A stretch of DNA of 64,000 nt from Brevundimonas sp. A19_0 (lineage in GTDB: Bacteria; Pseudomonadota; Alphaproteobacteria; Caulobacterales; Caulobacteraceae). Below, piece by piece: positions 25,875-35,700 of this stretch. Numbering within the stretch: the first letter of the stretch is position 1; every line of letters starts with the position of its first letter. The stretch spans positions 62,001 through 126,000 of the forward strand of contig NZ_JAGHQP010000006.1 of assembly GCF_017744255.1 (NCBI RefSeq), in the 5' to 3' direction. The position numbers were made by a program, and so were the translations under genes. The notes beneath the pieces are model-generated. The model was not told the DNA's origin. It did not search any database and saw nothing but the letters and a program-made list of their open reading frames with translations.

Positions 25875-26876
25875 TTAGCCTCTTTCGCCCTCGGAGGGCT
25901 CGCGGCCGGCCCGCATGGGCTCAGGGGCCGCATCGTCCAACGTGACGGGGGGCCGGGCGCGGATCGGTCCTTCGCCCGATCGCGCCGCGTCGCCGCCGTC
26001 GTCGAGGGAGGCGGCGCTGATGATCGCCCGAAACTCGTCGACCAGTTCGGGATGCCGGGTGGTCAGGTAACGCTCGATGTGGGCGTTGGCCAACAGTCGG
26101 TTGAGGTAGCCGCTGGCGACGACGAGATGCAGGACGTCGTCCCCGTAGGACGCCTCGATCGCCCGGAAGTCCTGCGTCAACGACGCCATCTCCCGCTCCA
26201 TGCGCGCCATCTGCTCAGAGGTCATGCCGCCGACGCGCTTGGGCTTGTCCTGGCGCACGAGGTCGGCCTGACGGGTCGCGGCCAGCAGCGCCTTGGCGTA
26301 GGCGGAGGTGAAGTTGTTCGCCGACAGCATCAGCTCGGCCGCCTCCACCTGTCGCATCGGCCGCATCTTGCGCAGTACGTCGAAGGTCACCGGATTGACC
26401 GTATGGTTTTTCAGCAGCTCGACGACCTCGGGCGCAACGCCCTCCAGCAGGCTGCGGCGGCGCTTGATCGCCTTGACGTCCACATCGAGGGCCTTGGCCA
26501 GCTTCTCCTCGGACACCCCGCGCTCAAGGGCGCGGACGATCATGTAGTGTTCCTGGATGGTCGCCAGCCGGTTGACCCGCCGGTTGTAGGTGAAGGCCTC
26601 GTCGTCGTCGGCGACCAGACAGCGGGTCTCGGTCTCGCCCAGGTCTTTCAGGATCGCCAGCCGGACATGCCCGTCGAGCAGCATCCAGGCGCCGGGTGAT
26701 TTGGGTCGCGCCACCACGAGCGGCTCGATGATCCCGACCTCGGCCACCGACCGGGCTATGCGGCGATACTTGACCGAGCGGATGACCTCGTCGGCGAGCC
26801 GTCGCAGCGGCAGGATGTCCGAAAGGCGGAGGGTCTCGAGGCGGGTCTCGAACGCCGCCCTGACGGTCTCCGTCAT
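25875..26876 (-). CDS. RepB/ParB-like protein 2 of the recombinase operon
   Basis: The 333-residue protein has a ParB-like N-terminal domain ('MLLDGHVRLAILKDLGETETRC' about residues 65-86) and a helix-turn-helix region 'EEKLAKALDVDVKAIKRRRSLL'. Its C-terminal part belongs to the RepB type ('NPVTFDVLRKMRPMRQVEAAELM'). It begins 1 nt after the stop of RepB-like protein 1 and so belongs to the same operon as the serine recombinase. Acidic and Arg-rich residues fill the tail. Function as a partition protein is uncertain without a ParA. Confidence 0.8.
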   Translation of the reverse strand: MTETVRAAFETRLETLRLSDILPLRRLADEVIRSVKYRRIARSVAEVGIIEPLVVARPKSPGAWMLLDGHVRLAILKDLGETETRCLVADDDEAFTYNRRVNRLATIQEHYMIVRALERGVSEEKLAKALDVDVKAIKRRRSLLEGVAPEVVELLKNHTVNPVTFDVLRKMRPMRQVEAAELMLSANNFTSAYAKALLAATRQADLVRQDKPKRVGGMTSEQMARMEREMASLTQDFRAIEASYGDDVLHLVVASGYLNRLLANAHIERYLTTRHPELVDEFRAIISAASLDDGGDAARSGEGPIRARPPVTLDDAAPEPMRAGREPSEGERG

Positions 26877-26877
26877 G

Positions 26878-27759
26878 TCAGCGGCCCGCGGCGCCGAGGC
26901 GCTCGGCGAGCGGCCGCGGCAGGGTGTGCATGGACTCGGCGCGCAGCAGGGTGACGAAATGGTCGTCGTCGAGCAGTCGGCGCAGGGCGTTGACGACGAA
27001 GACCAGGCGGCTCTGGGTCAGGGCGGCCTTCTTGACGAGCAGTTTCTGCCGGTCCGCCTCCTTGCGGTAGGCCCGCACCAGGGCGTCGGCGGTCACGCGG
27101 ACCCGCGGCCCGCCGCCTTCCCGGGCCCCGGAGCGTCCCGCCTTGCCGCTGGTCTTGCGCTGTTCGATGATCTTGCGGATGGCCAGCACCTGGTTGCCGG
27201 GCAAGGCCTTGCGCTCATAGGCCTCCGCCAGGGCCTCCTGGACCTCGCGGTCGCCGGCCCTGGCGATCTCCATGGCGACGGTATGGGGGATGACGCCGCG
27301 CTCGACGGCCGCGATCAACCGATCCTCGCCATTGTCGAGCAGGAAGCAGATCGCCCAGATGTATTCGGCGCTGAAGTCGGTCTTGGTCGCGATCTCCTGG
27401 GTCGAGTAGCCCCGGTCCTTAAGGGCCCCGATCTCCCGGACCAGCTCCAGCGGCCGATGCTGCCGCCGGGCGAGGTTCTCGACCAGACTCATCACGAAGC
27501 AGTCCTCCGCGGAGGCCAGCGTGACCACGGCGGGGATCTCCGCCTGCCCCAGGGCCACGAAGGCCTCCAGCCGGCCCTGCCCGCAGATCAGGTCGTAGCC
27601 GCCGTCGGGACGGGCGCTGACGGTGATCGGTTTCTTCAGGCCGAGGTTGGCGATGCTGGTGACCAGTTCCTGGAATACCCGCTTGTTGCGCGAGCGCGGG
27701 TTCAACACGGTGATCGCCGCCACCGGGATGCTGCGGATCTCAGGCGCGGCGTCGGTCAT
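26878..27759 (-). CDS. RepB/ParB-like protein 1 of the recombinase operon
   Basis: The ATG at 27759 overlaps the recombinase stop (ATGA) and gives 293 residues. The ParB-like domain (about 15-100) has 'NPRSRNKRVFQELVTSI' and 'LICGQGRLEAFVALGQ', with 'VMSLVENLARRQHRPLELV' after it. A helix-turn-helix 'TQEIATKTDFSAEYIWAI' follows. It is co-translated with the recombinase and with a second relative downstream, so the two ParB-like proteins may form a complex that loads on DNA near the recombinase site. That idea is inference. Confidence 0.82.
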   Translation of the reverse strand: MTDAAPEIRSIPVAAITVLNPRSRNKRVFQELVTSIANLGLKKPITVSARPDGGYDLICGQGRLEAFVALGQAEIPAVVTLASAEDCFVMSLVENLARRQHRPLELVREIGALKDRGYSTQEIATKTDFSAEYIWAICFLLDNGEDRLIAAVERGVIPHTVAMEIARAGDREVQEALAEAYERKALPGNQVLAIRKIIEQRKTSGKAGRSGAREGGGPRVRVTADALVRAYRKEADRQKLLVKKAALTQSRLVFVVNALRRLLDDDHFVTLLRAESMHTLPRPLAERLGAAGR

Positions 27760-29321
27760 GCCGCCACGCGGATCGCGGCCCGCCGGGTGAGATCGAAGAA
27801 GGGCTCGAGGCCGTCGAAGCGGAAGGCGTCGAGGAAGACGCCGTTCGCCTCGCCCATGCGCACCTTGCCCATCGGCCCGACGTCGAGCCAGGGCAGCAGG
27901 TAGTAATCCCGCACGTCGGCGTTGGCCGCGTCCATGCGCACGGCGATGGTGATATCCGGCTTGAGGCTGGAGTCCAGCCGGACTTTCCAGCGCAGTCCGC
28001 CGGCGGAGGTCCGCGAACAGCGGATGACGGTGATGGAGACGCTGAACTCCTGGTTCACGGTGAGCAGGTCGGTGGCGGGATCGACCACCACCGAGCCGCC
28101 CAGGCGCTCGATCTGGGCGATGGCGCCGGCGACCACCTCGGGGTGCAGCGCCCGTAGGACGCGGTTGGTTTCGAGGAACCGGTAGTCGCGGTCCGGCGAA
28201 TAGCCGACCAGCGCATAAGCCCGCAGCAGCGTCCCGAAGCGCTGGCGGTAGGTCGAGCTCGACGGCATGTCCTCGACCTCGTCGATCAGCAGCCCGGACA
28301 GGCAGCCCTTCTCGCCGAGGAGCACCGTCAGCCGGTCCAGCAGCTGCTCGTCGGTGAACCGGCGCGTGCGGTCGGCGATGATCCGCTGGGCGGCGGCGAA
28401 GAACTCGGGATCTACGATGCCGTCGAAGACGCCGTCCGCCCGCACCCACATGTCGGGCGCGTTGAGCACCCGCTTCTTCTTCAGCTTGAAGGAGACGCGG
28501 TTGTAGACGTTGTTGCCGATGTATTTCTCGTTGGTCAGGACCTGGTGCACGGTCCCGCGCGTCCACGGCCGGCCCAGGTCGGTCAGGACGCCCTCACCGT
28601 TGAGCAGGACGGCGATCTCGCGCTCGGAGCGCCGCTGCAGCACGAACATCCGGTAGATTCGCTGGACGACGTCGATCTCCTCCTGCGGGCCGGCGGTGAG
28701 GATGACGCGATCGGTCTGCAGGCTCTTGTGTTCGCCGCGATCGAGCAGGGCCTTGGGCCGGCGCTGCTCGTCGACGAGCTGACGGCGCAGTCCGAATCCG
28801 GCCGGCCCGCCCTGGCGGTAGCCGAGGCTGATCAGACGACACTGGCCCGTGAACACCTTGGCCGACAGCTCGCGGCTGTATTCGCCGGCCATGGCCCGCT
28901 TCATGCCCTTGATGATGGTGGCCGTCAGGCTGCCGTCGTTCTCGAACTGCTCGGCGCAATAGTGGATGCTGATCCCGGCCTCGCGGCACAGGTACTCGTA
29001 GTAGGCGCTCTCGTCGGCGTCCTGGAAGCGGCCCCAGCGGCTCACGTCGTAGACCAGGATGACCTTGTAGTCGGCGCGCCCCGCCTGGACGTCGGCGAGC
29101 AGTTGCTTGAGCGCCTCGCGGCCGTCGATCCGGAGGCCGCTCTTGCCTTGGTCGGCGTAGGTCCGGACGATCTCGAAGCCGCGCCGCTCGGCGTAGGCCT
29201 GGATGATGTCGGCCTGGTTCTCGGTCGAGTATTTCTGATGCTCGGTCGACATACGGACGTATTGCGCCGCGCGTACAGGGGCGCGGTCGGCGACGTTCGG
29301 ATCGGACTCCCAACGGCTCAT
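27756..29321 (-). CDS. Large serine recombinase
   Basis: The ATG at 29321 gives 521 residues. The resolvase-type N-domain has 'QYVRMSTEHQ' with catalytic Ser25 and 'VYDVSRWGRFQDAD' with the usual active-site arginine. The recombinase domain follows ('GPAGFGLRRQLVDEQ', 'VLTDLGRPWTRGTVHQVLTNEKYIGN'). The usual zinc-ribbon cysteines of large serine integrases are absent; the region around 'GLLIDEVEDMPSSSTYRQRF' replaces it. Such enzymes integrate or invert DNA. It leads an operon with two ParB-like genes and is divergent from a small helix-turn-helix gene. Confidence 0.85.
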   Translation of the reverse strand: MSRWESDPNVADRAPVRAAQYVRMSTEHQKYSTENQADIIQAYAERRGFEIVRTYADQGKSGLRIDGREALKQLLADVQAGRADYKVILVYDVSRWGRFQDADESAYYEYLCREAGISIHYCAEQFENDGSLTATIIKGMKRAMAGEYSRELSAKVFTGQCRLISLGYRQGGPAGFGLRRQLVDEQRRPKALLDRGEHKSLQTDRVILTAGPQEEIDVVQRIYRMFVLQRRSEREIAVLLNGEGVLTDLGRPWTRGTVHQVLTNEKYIGNNVYNRVSFKLKKKRVLNAPDMWVRADGVFDGIVDPEFFAAAQRIIADRTRRFTDEQLLDRLTVLLGEKGCLSGLLIDEVEDMPSSSTYRQRFGTLLRAYALVGYSPDRDYRFLETNRVLRALHPEVVAGAIAQIERLGGSVVVDPATDLLTVNQEFSVSITVIRCSRTSAGGLRWKVRLDSSLKPDITIAVRMDAANADVRDYYLLPWLDVGPMGKVRMGEANGVFLDAFRFDGLEPFFDLTRRAAIRVAA

Positions 29322-29398
29322 TAGGGGTTCTTCTCCCTCCAAACGTCTCACCTCCACCAAGCGGCGACGTCGCGACCAATAGGGGGGAGAGGCGCTGA

Positions 29399-29782
29399 AT
29401 GTCGCCTACGCAGAAGGACCGAAAAGTTCGGTCGGAATCCGGAAGAAGTCTTCTTCAGCGGCCAGTTCCGGAGCCGGAGCCGAGCTTCGCCGAGGCCATC
29501 GCCGACGCGCTTCGGCGCGAGTTCGGCGGCACGCCGGGCGCTGTGAAGAAGGTCGTTCGGCTGACCCGCGCCAACGAGCGCGCCGTCCGCAACTGGTTCG
29601 AAGCCAAGAACGCGCCGAGCGGCGAGAACCTGGTGATCCTGATGCGCCACTCCGACGAAGTCCTTGAGGCCGTCCTGCGGCTCGCCGACCGCCAGGACCT
29701 GGTCGCCGCGCGAAAGCTGTCAGCGGCCCGTGAGAAGCTTCAGGAGATGCTGGCGATGATCGACGACATCGAGACCGGATGA
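29399..29782 (+). CDS. Small helix-turn-helix-like protein
   Basis: The 127-residue protein has 'GAVKKVVRLTRANERAVRNWFEAKNAPSGENLVILMRHSDEVLEAVL' (about 45-93, read in two stretches), an XRE-like helix-turn-helix layout with a recognition helix 'ERAVRNWFEAKN'. It is transcribed divergently from the serine recombinase; the 77-bp gap between them is the likely shared control region. It may regulate the recombinase operon. The N-terminal 30 residues are charged and probably disordered. Confidence 0.7.
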   Translation: MSPTQKDRKVRSESGRSLLQRPVPEPEPSFAEAIADALRREFGGTPGAVKKVVRLTRANERAVRNWFEAKNAPSGENLVILMRHSDEVLEAVLRLADRQDLVAARKLSAAREKLQEMLAMIDDIETG

Positions 29783-29838
29783 GGCGCCCGCTCGATCCTG
29801 AAGGGATGCCCGCCCGAACTGGCAGTCGGTAGACGCGT

Positions 29839-31203
29839 TCACGCCGCCGCAGTGAAACCGGGGTTCAGGCGGCGGAAAGCGTCGCCGTGGGGCGAGGCGA
29901 GTCGGTGATCCACACCGAGCAGGTCCAGATCGATCAATCGATGCACAGGCCCCCCGTGCAGGAGCCGCAGCACCTCGGACAGGGCGAGAGTGGCGGCCAC
30001 CGCTCCGACGAACGGCGCGCCAACCGCCTTGCCGGCCAGGAGCGTCATGCCGCACCGATCGAGATCCCCATCGGTCAGGAGCTTCGTATAGGCCGGGCGG
30101 TCCTCGAGCGATTCAACCGCGCCCGCCGCTTTCCACATCTCGGCAGTGGGCCGCGCCCCCGGCAGGGTATGCAGCCGCATAGTGCGGTAGTCCCGGTGGC
30201 CCCGTCCCAGTCCCGCCTCCACGATCATGTCGAAGCCGACCTGATCGAGGGCCCGCCGGCCCGCCGCGTTGTCCAGCCCGCAGAGCGCGATCGCCGGCTC
30301 TCCGGGTTGACGGCTGAAGCCGGCGTCGAAGAACCGCTCCTGGATGGAGGTCTGGAACCCCCGCCGTTCAGCCCAGGCCGCCATGGCCCGCGTCTTCTTC
30401 TGCCCCACCATGGCCGCGTCCGTCAGGATCGAGGTGCTTTCGGTCGACGGCGTGATCGTATCGATGTCCTGGAGGACCAGCGAGACTTCGGCAGGGGACC
30501 GGTAGGGCAACAGACCGAGGCCCCACAGATAAGCCTGCCCCAAGTGTCCCAGGCCGATCAGCCAGAGCTGCGACGGCAGATAGGTCAGGGGCGGTTCTTG
30601 GGAGTCGGTGGGCAGCCAATCCACATCAGCGCCCGGCCGCCACAGGGAGAGACCGACGATCCGGCGTCCTGCCGCCTCCACGGCGCTGACATGCAGAAAG
30701 GCTTCGTTGACGGCGAGCGCCGCCGCCAGCATGCCGGCCAGCGGGTTCGCCGGTCCCGCCTCCGGCGTCTGGGAGGCATGCAGGGGCGCGATCCCGCCGC
30801 GCCAGCCGGCCGCCGCCGTGCGAATGCAAAACCCCTCACGACGCACTCCGCGCGGCCCGACCACGACGACCGGCGCGCCCGGAGCGCCATCTTCGACGCG
30901 ACCGCCGAGAGACCGGACCGCTTCGGCCAAGGTGCAGCCGAGCGGCAGGGGCGCGGTCAGGGACGTCTCCAGCGCGCCGCTGACCGAAACGCCGCCGAGG
31001 AAGACGCGACGACCCAGTGCGACGAGCGTCAGCAGAGTCGCTTGGCTGATCGGATCGCTGGGCTCGTCGGGACGGAATTCGACGGTGAGGCGAAAGCCCT
31101 GAAAGAGGGCCTCGGCTTCGGCGATGCTTTCGGCCGCACCGCTGTCGATCGCCTGTTTCACCAGACGGTGCAAAGACTCGGCGGGGACGTACTGGGTCAT
31201 CAC
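29839..31203 (-). CDS. bilD: BilD-type E1-like adenylyltransferase (ThiF fold)
   Basis: The 454-residue protein has a ThiF/E1 nucleotide-binding motif 'LIGLGHLGQAYLWGL' (GLGHLG at 217-222), a strand end 'VLQDID' (about 243-248) and a candidate catalytic Cys384 in 'DRCGMTLLAGKA'. E1 enzymes adenylate the C-terminus of a ubiquitin-like protein and pass it to an E2. It is the fourth gene of a run in the order ubiquitin-like, E2, JAB, E1, the order of bacterial bilABCD systems. The N-terminal 200 residues are an extra domain, as in other bacterial E1 proteins of this type. Tandem ATGs at the start leave a one-codon ambiguity. Confidence 0.85.
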   Translation of the reverse strand: MMTQYVPAESLHRLVKQAIDSGAAESIAEAEALFQGFRLTVEFRPDEPSDPISQATLLTLVALGRRVFLGGVSVSGALETSLTAPLPLGCTLAEAVRSLGGRVEDGAPGAPVVVVGPRGVRREGFCIRTAAAGWRGGIAPLHASQTPEAGPANPLAGMLAAALAVNEAFLHVSAVEAAGRRIVGLSLWRPGADVDWLPTDSQEPPLTYLPSQLWLIGLGHLGQAYLWGLGLLPYRSPAEVSLVLQDIDTITPSTESTSILTDAAMVGQKKTRAMAAWAERRGFQTSIQERFFDAGFSRQPGEPAIALCGLDNAAGRRALDQVGFDMIVEAGLGRGHRDYRTMRLHTLPGARPTAEMWKAAGAVESLEDRPAYTKLLTDGDLDRCGMTLLAGKAVGAPFVGAVAATLALSEVLRLLHGGPVHRLIDLDLLGVDHRLASPHGDAFRRLNPGFTAAA

Positions 31204-31209
31204 GCGCTC

Positions 31210-31728
31210 CTAGAGGCCGATGTGGAAGAAGGTGGAACGGGCTTCGGGGGCGACCGTCGCCCACCGCTTCGCCCCCAGATACCGGTAGATGCCGATGTCG
31301 CGTCGGGGCTGGGGCGATGAGGCGAAACGCGGCAGGATCAGTGCGATATGTCCGGCCCGCGAGATCATCGGATGGTCGCGATCGGAGGTGCTTTGCCCCG
31401 AACCGCCCGGATGAACATGAACGTCAGCGACCACCGACAGACCGCGGGCTTTGCACAGCCGCCAGAGTTCACCGAAATACCGGCCGTCAAATCGGACGAT
31501 GCCGCTGTCGAGACAGTGGGGATCCAGGTCGTCGTAGAGGACGAAGTCGACGACGCGCCGCCGCCCGTCCACCTGACGACCGAGCAGGAAGGCGCCGCTT
31601 TCGCGGCTGCTGTTCCGGCCACGCTGCCGCAACGCCCGGCGCAGGCGTCCCCACAGGAACCAGGAACAGGACAGTTCATGCCGCGGCGCGAAGAGGCGGC
31701 GCATAGTCTCGGCAATGGAGAAGTTCAT
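31210..31728 (-). CDS. bilC: BilC-type JAB/MPN+ deubiquitinase-like peptidase
   Basis: From the ATG at 31728 the product is 172 residues. It has the JAMM metalloprotease motif: Glu in '[10 protein letters not shown]' and '[15 protein letters not shown]', which gives the H-x-H and downstream Asp that bind zinc. JAB enzymes in such systems remove or process ubiquitin-like modifiers. The gene overlaps the E2 gene by 53 bp; a later in-frame ATG would shorten this to 29 bp. It is followed after 6 bp by the E1 gene. Confidence 0.84.
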   Translation of the reverse strand: MNFSIAETMRRLFAPRHELSCSWFLWGRLRRALRQRGRNSSRESGAFLLGRQVDGRRRVVDFVLYDDLDPHCLDSGIVRFDGRYFGELWRLCKARGLSVVADVHVHPGGSGQSTSDRDHPMISRAGHIALILPRFASSPQPRRDIGIYRYLGAKRWATVAPEARSTFFHIGL

Positions 31729-32158
31729 GGACGAGCTCCAGATACTGAACGACGCCGGTGGCCGGGCGCCAGATTTTCGAGGGCATCTCATGACGCCAGT
31801 TGTCGTGGCCGGCGAAGCTTTCGCGGTCACAGGGCAGGTACAGGGCGGTGCCGTTCTTCCAGTCCGTCCGGAACACAGCCGAGACGCGCCCTCCCTGCCC
31901 GCGGGGCCAAAGATCGAACGCAAGGATCTGGTCGCGTTCGATGTCCCAAGGCCCCCCCGTCGGCGCTGTCTGCGGGTAGCCTGAGCAGTTCAGCCGGAGC
32001 ACGTACTCGCGTCCGTCCATGGCCGTCACGCCGATGAAGGCGTGCGGCCAGCGGACCTCGATCAACCGCCACCGCCCCTCGGCCTGGCCGAGGCGGAACG
32101 TGGCTCGCGCCACGTCCGCCTCGAACGCCCGTTGGTCCGGCCCGATCACCGCTCCCAT
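31676..32158 (-). CDS. bilB: BilB-type E2-like conjugating protein
   Basis: The 160-residue protein reads as an E2 fold: a central '[19 protein letters not shown]' (about 53-71), like the Y-P-x-x-P stretch of E2 enzymes, and then '[13 protein letters not shown]' with Cys110 as the likely thioester cysteine. It lies between the ubiquitin-like and JAB genes, overlapping both. The family is divergent from eukaryotic E2s, so assignment relies on fold pattern, size and context. Confidence 0.8.
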   Translation of the reverse strand: MGAVIGPDQRAFEADVARATFRLGQAEGRWRLIEVRWPHAFIGVTAMDGREYVLRLNCSGYPQTAPTGGPWDIERDQILAFDLWPRGQGGRVSAVFRTDWKNGTALYLPCDRESFAGHDNWRHEMPSKIWRPATGVVQYLELVHELLHCRDYAPPLRAAA

Positions 32159-32655
32159 CCGGGCGCGCCGTTGACCCGCTCGTCGGCGACGAGGTCGAAG
32201 GCGAGCGCGCAGGTCTTGCGGTTCGTCAGCGAGCCGATGTGGGTTCCCGGCGCCGGCCGCTCGTGCGTGCCCGAGATCTGGAGCACGTGTTCACCCGCCT
32301 CCTCGGCGGTCATGCCGAACTTGCGTTCCGCCGCCCACCGCTTGACGCGCGCCACCGTCGCGCCGGGGGCGAACTTCCGATCGGCGGTTTCGCCGTTGAA
32401 GGTCACGCTGACCTCGACGTGGCGGCAGCGGTTCAGGTGGACCTTGAGCCCCTTGTCGCTGGCGCGCTCCTTGATCTTTGCCTCGTCGTCGAGCGGGTCG
32501 TCCTCGTCTTCGACGAACAGCAGGGCGTCCGGTCCGATCCCGTGCTTCTCGGCGAGCAGGGCCTTGAGGGTGGCGAAGGTGGCCTCGGCGTCGATCTCGA
32601 GGTGCTCGATCTCGCCGACCCCTTCGCCCTGGTAGAACAGATCGATGGTCTTCAT
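32146..32655 (-). CDS. bilA: BilA-type protein with two ubiquitin-like domains
   Basis: The 169-residue protein appears to contain two beta-grasp units, about residues 1-75 ('[18 protein letters not shown]', 'LLAEKHGI', 'GLKVHLNRC') and 77-160 ('[17 protein letters not shown]', '[13 protein letters not shown]'). Tandem ubiquitin-like domains recall ISG15, as in BilA. The C-terminus ends 'NGAPGWER', which would be the tail joined to targets after processing. A Bil system conjugates this modifier to phage structural proteins. The gene is first in the operon and overlaps the E2 gene by 13 bp. Confidence 0.82.
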   Translation of the reverse strand: MKTIDLFYQGEGVGEIEHLEIDAEATFATLKALLAEKHGIGPDALLFVEDEDDPLDDEAKIKERASDKGLKVHLNRCRHVEVSVTFNGETADRKFAPGATVARVKRWAAERKFGMTAEEAGEHVLQISGTHERPAPGTHIGSLTNRKTCALAFDLVADERVNGAPGWER

Positions 32656-32761
32656 GGGTTCACACTCCGGGGATCGAGGTGTGAGGCCCTATTGCCCCGC
32701 TTTCGTCCCTTACCTCCCTGATCGGAGGCCGGGCGCGAATCCGGAAAGCCGAGGCGGCGAT

Positions 32762-35700
32762 CTAGCTCAGATCGAGCTTCCCTCGCGGCGTGGCGGCGCA
32801 GATGAAGAAATGGGGACAGCGCGGACAAGTGACCACGTCGGTCTCGATCGGAAAGTCCCCGGCGGCGATCCCCGCCAGCATGGTTTCGCTCTTTGTCTTG
32901 CGGTTGCTGAGCTTGGTGGGCGAGATCGCGACCGGCTCAGCCGCCTCGTCGGTCAGGTGCAGCGCCTGGACGACAACGCCGGCGCCGAACTGAGCCTCGG
33001 CCGCCAACTGATAGAGCGTGTATTCGAGGCGATCGTATTCATCGCTTCGTTTGTGGCCGGTGCGGACCCGGCGAACAACGACCGTACCGTCCGACAGTTC
33101 CGCCAACTCGTTCGGCTCGACCAGAACCCGACCGTTCGCGAAATCGATCGCCAGCGGTTCGGATTCGCGGAATCGGCGCCCCGCGCCGGCATTGACCAGG
33201 GCCGCGATCAAGCGGGTCGCCAGCCGTCGATAATCAGCGGCGAAGGCGTGATCGACGGGCCCGCGCACCGTCCATATGGCCGCAAAAGCCGCTTCCGCTT
33301 CAGCGAGCGTCGGGCTCGAGGTCCGCCGCGCGTCAGCCAACCAGCGAAGGAGTTCGTACAGACAATCGTGGGTGCGCGAGAAGGCGGTGGGTTTGCGCGC
33401 CCCGCCCAGACCGAGGACATGCGTATAGAAGAACCGTCGAGGACACTTCTCATAGGCTCCAAGCCGACTGTCGGTCAGCGTCCAGTCCTCGGGCCAGGTG
33501 ACGCGGATCGACGACGGGCCTAGCGCCCCGCCCGGCGGGGGCGACACCGCGGGCCGGGCGACCTCTTGCACCAAGCCCTTGGGCAGCCAGTCCAGGTAAG
33601 GCGACGCCGACCGGTTGTTGCCGTTCGGCTGCCTGCGGGCGAGATAGAGCCGCAGATGTGTCCGCGCTCTGGAGAGGCCGACGAAGAACAGGCACTGCTC
33701 CTCGTGCTCATGGGCCCGTTTCGCCTCGTCTGCGGGTGACAAGGCCTCCGTCCCCTCGATCATCCCGATCGGCGCCGGACAGCGTTGGCCGCGGTTGGAG
33801 GCCGGAAAGCTGGAGACTGTAAGACCTGGCAGATGGACGGCCTCGAACTCCAGACCCTTGCTGCCATGGACGGTCATAAGCCGGACCGCATTCAAGTGCA
33901 GCGCAGCCGCCGGCACCTGCCGAAGATCCCGCTCCTCAGCCAAGAGCACCAACTGGCGCACACGGTCGAGCGTCCGCTGAATCGGCAGTCCGCCGCCGAC
34001 CGGGCTCTGCTCGCGCACGAAGTTGAGGAACTGCCATATCGCGACCGCACGCATCCGTTGGGTGACGCTCATCGCGGCGCCCAGGCGACGGCCCAAGTCC
34101 GTTCGGTCGAGAATATAGGTGGAGAGAAACGCCCACGCAGACGTGTTGGTCGTCAAACCTGCCAAATCGGCCGCCAGCCGGGTGATCGCCTCACGGCCAG
34201 CCGGCGAAAGGCCGGTCGCGCCGGCCGCGTCGCCAAGGCCCGTCAGCGCCGGCCGGCCGGCCGCCCGAAGATGACGTGAGACCACGGATACGTCCTGAAG
34301 GCTGAGGTCATACCGCGGCATGGCGCCGACGCGCACCAAGGCGTCGCCGAAGGGATCGATCGCCAGGCTGAGCAGCGCCAACAGATCGCGCACATCTTCA
34401 CGTTCGAAAAGGCTTCCAAGGTGAAGGACGGGGATATCGCGGGCTTCGAGCGCGGCGGCGATGTCATTGAGCCGATTGTTGGAGCGGCAAAGCACCGCTT
34501 GATCGCGCAGCGGCACGCCCGCAGCCTCGAGTTCTCGAATGCCGGCGGCGACGCCCGCAGCCTCGTCGTCGAGCGTCTCGAACCGCCTCACTTCGGGATG
34601 GCTTGTCCCCTCACCCCGGTCCGCCTCCAGCGCCAAAGGCAACATGCCTGCCGAGGCGCCCATGCGCGGCGCAGTCGCGACGAACGTCTGTACGATCTGC
34701 TCGGTGGAGCGGTAATTGACGCCGAGCTGATCGACGACAGCCTTTGGATAGTCTTCCCCGAAACGCGCCATGTTGGCCGAGGAGGCCCCTCGAAATCTGT
34801 AGATCGATTGCCGGGAGTCGCCCACCACCCAGAGACGCTCGCCGTCACCCGCCACGGCTTTCAGAAGACGCGCGCTGGCCCGGTTGACGTCCTGGTATTC
34901 ATCTACGAGCACATGACGATGGCGCAGTTGAACCGCCATCCGCAGCGCCGTGTCTTCCTCCAGCAAACGGGCTGGGCGCATGATCAGATCGCCGAAATCC
35001 ACGCCTCCATGCTGGGTTTTGGCCGCCTCATAGAGATCGTAGATGTCGGCGATCTCCAGACATTTGGAAGCAGCCGTCTGGGCGGCCTCGTCGTCGCCGG
35101 CCGCCTCCCGCATCGCGGTCGCCAAGGCGCGATAGCGTGTCGGGTCCGCCATCTCGTCCTTGGCGCGCGAGATGGCCGCGACCACATCGCGCAGCACCAT
35201 CGCCGGGTCCCACAAGTTCCGATAGTGAACCAACGGCAGGGTCGGGAGGATCTCTTCGAGCAACGCGATTGCATCGCTTCGATCAAACAGGGCCGGATCA
35301 GGAGACAAGCCTAGGCGATCGTGATGCCGCCGCAACAGGTCGAGCCCGAAGGCGTGAAAGGTGCCGATCCACAGACGCGGTGCAGCGTCCGGCATAGCCA
35401 TCGTCAGGCGTTCGGAGAGTTCGCCCGCCGCACGGTTCGAAAACGTCAATATGAGCGTGGCTGCGGGATCGATGCCATCGGCCAGGAGCGACGTCACGCG
35501 TTTAACCAGTGTTCTCGTCTTGCCCGTGCCTGGCCCGGCCTGAAGTTGGAAGGGCGAGCCTCGGTGAGCCGCGGCCCGGTCCTGGGAGGGGTCAGGGCGC
35601 GGAACGTGGGTCGATGCCGGCGCCGCGTCCGCCGACTCGAATGGGGGAAGCAGAAGTGCGTCAAAGAGCTGCTGGCGAACCAGAGCAAGCGGAAGGCCCG

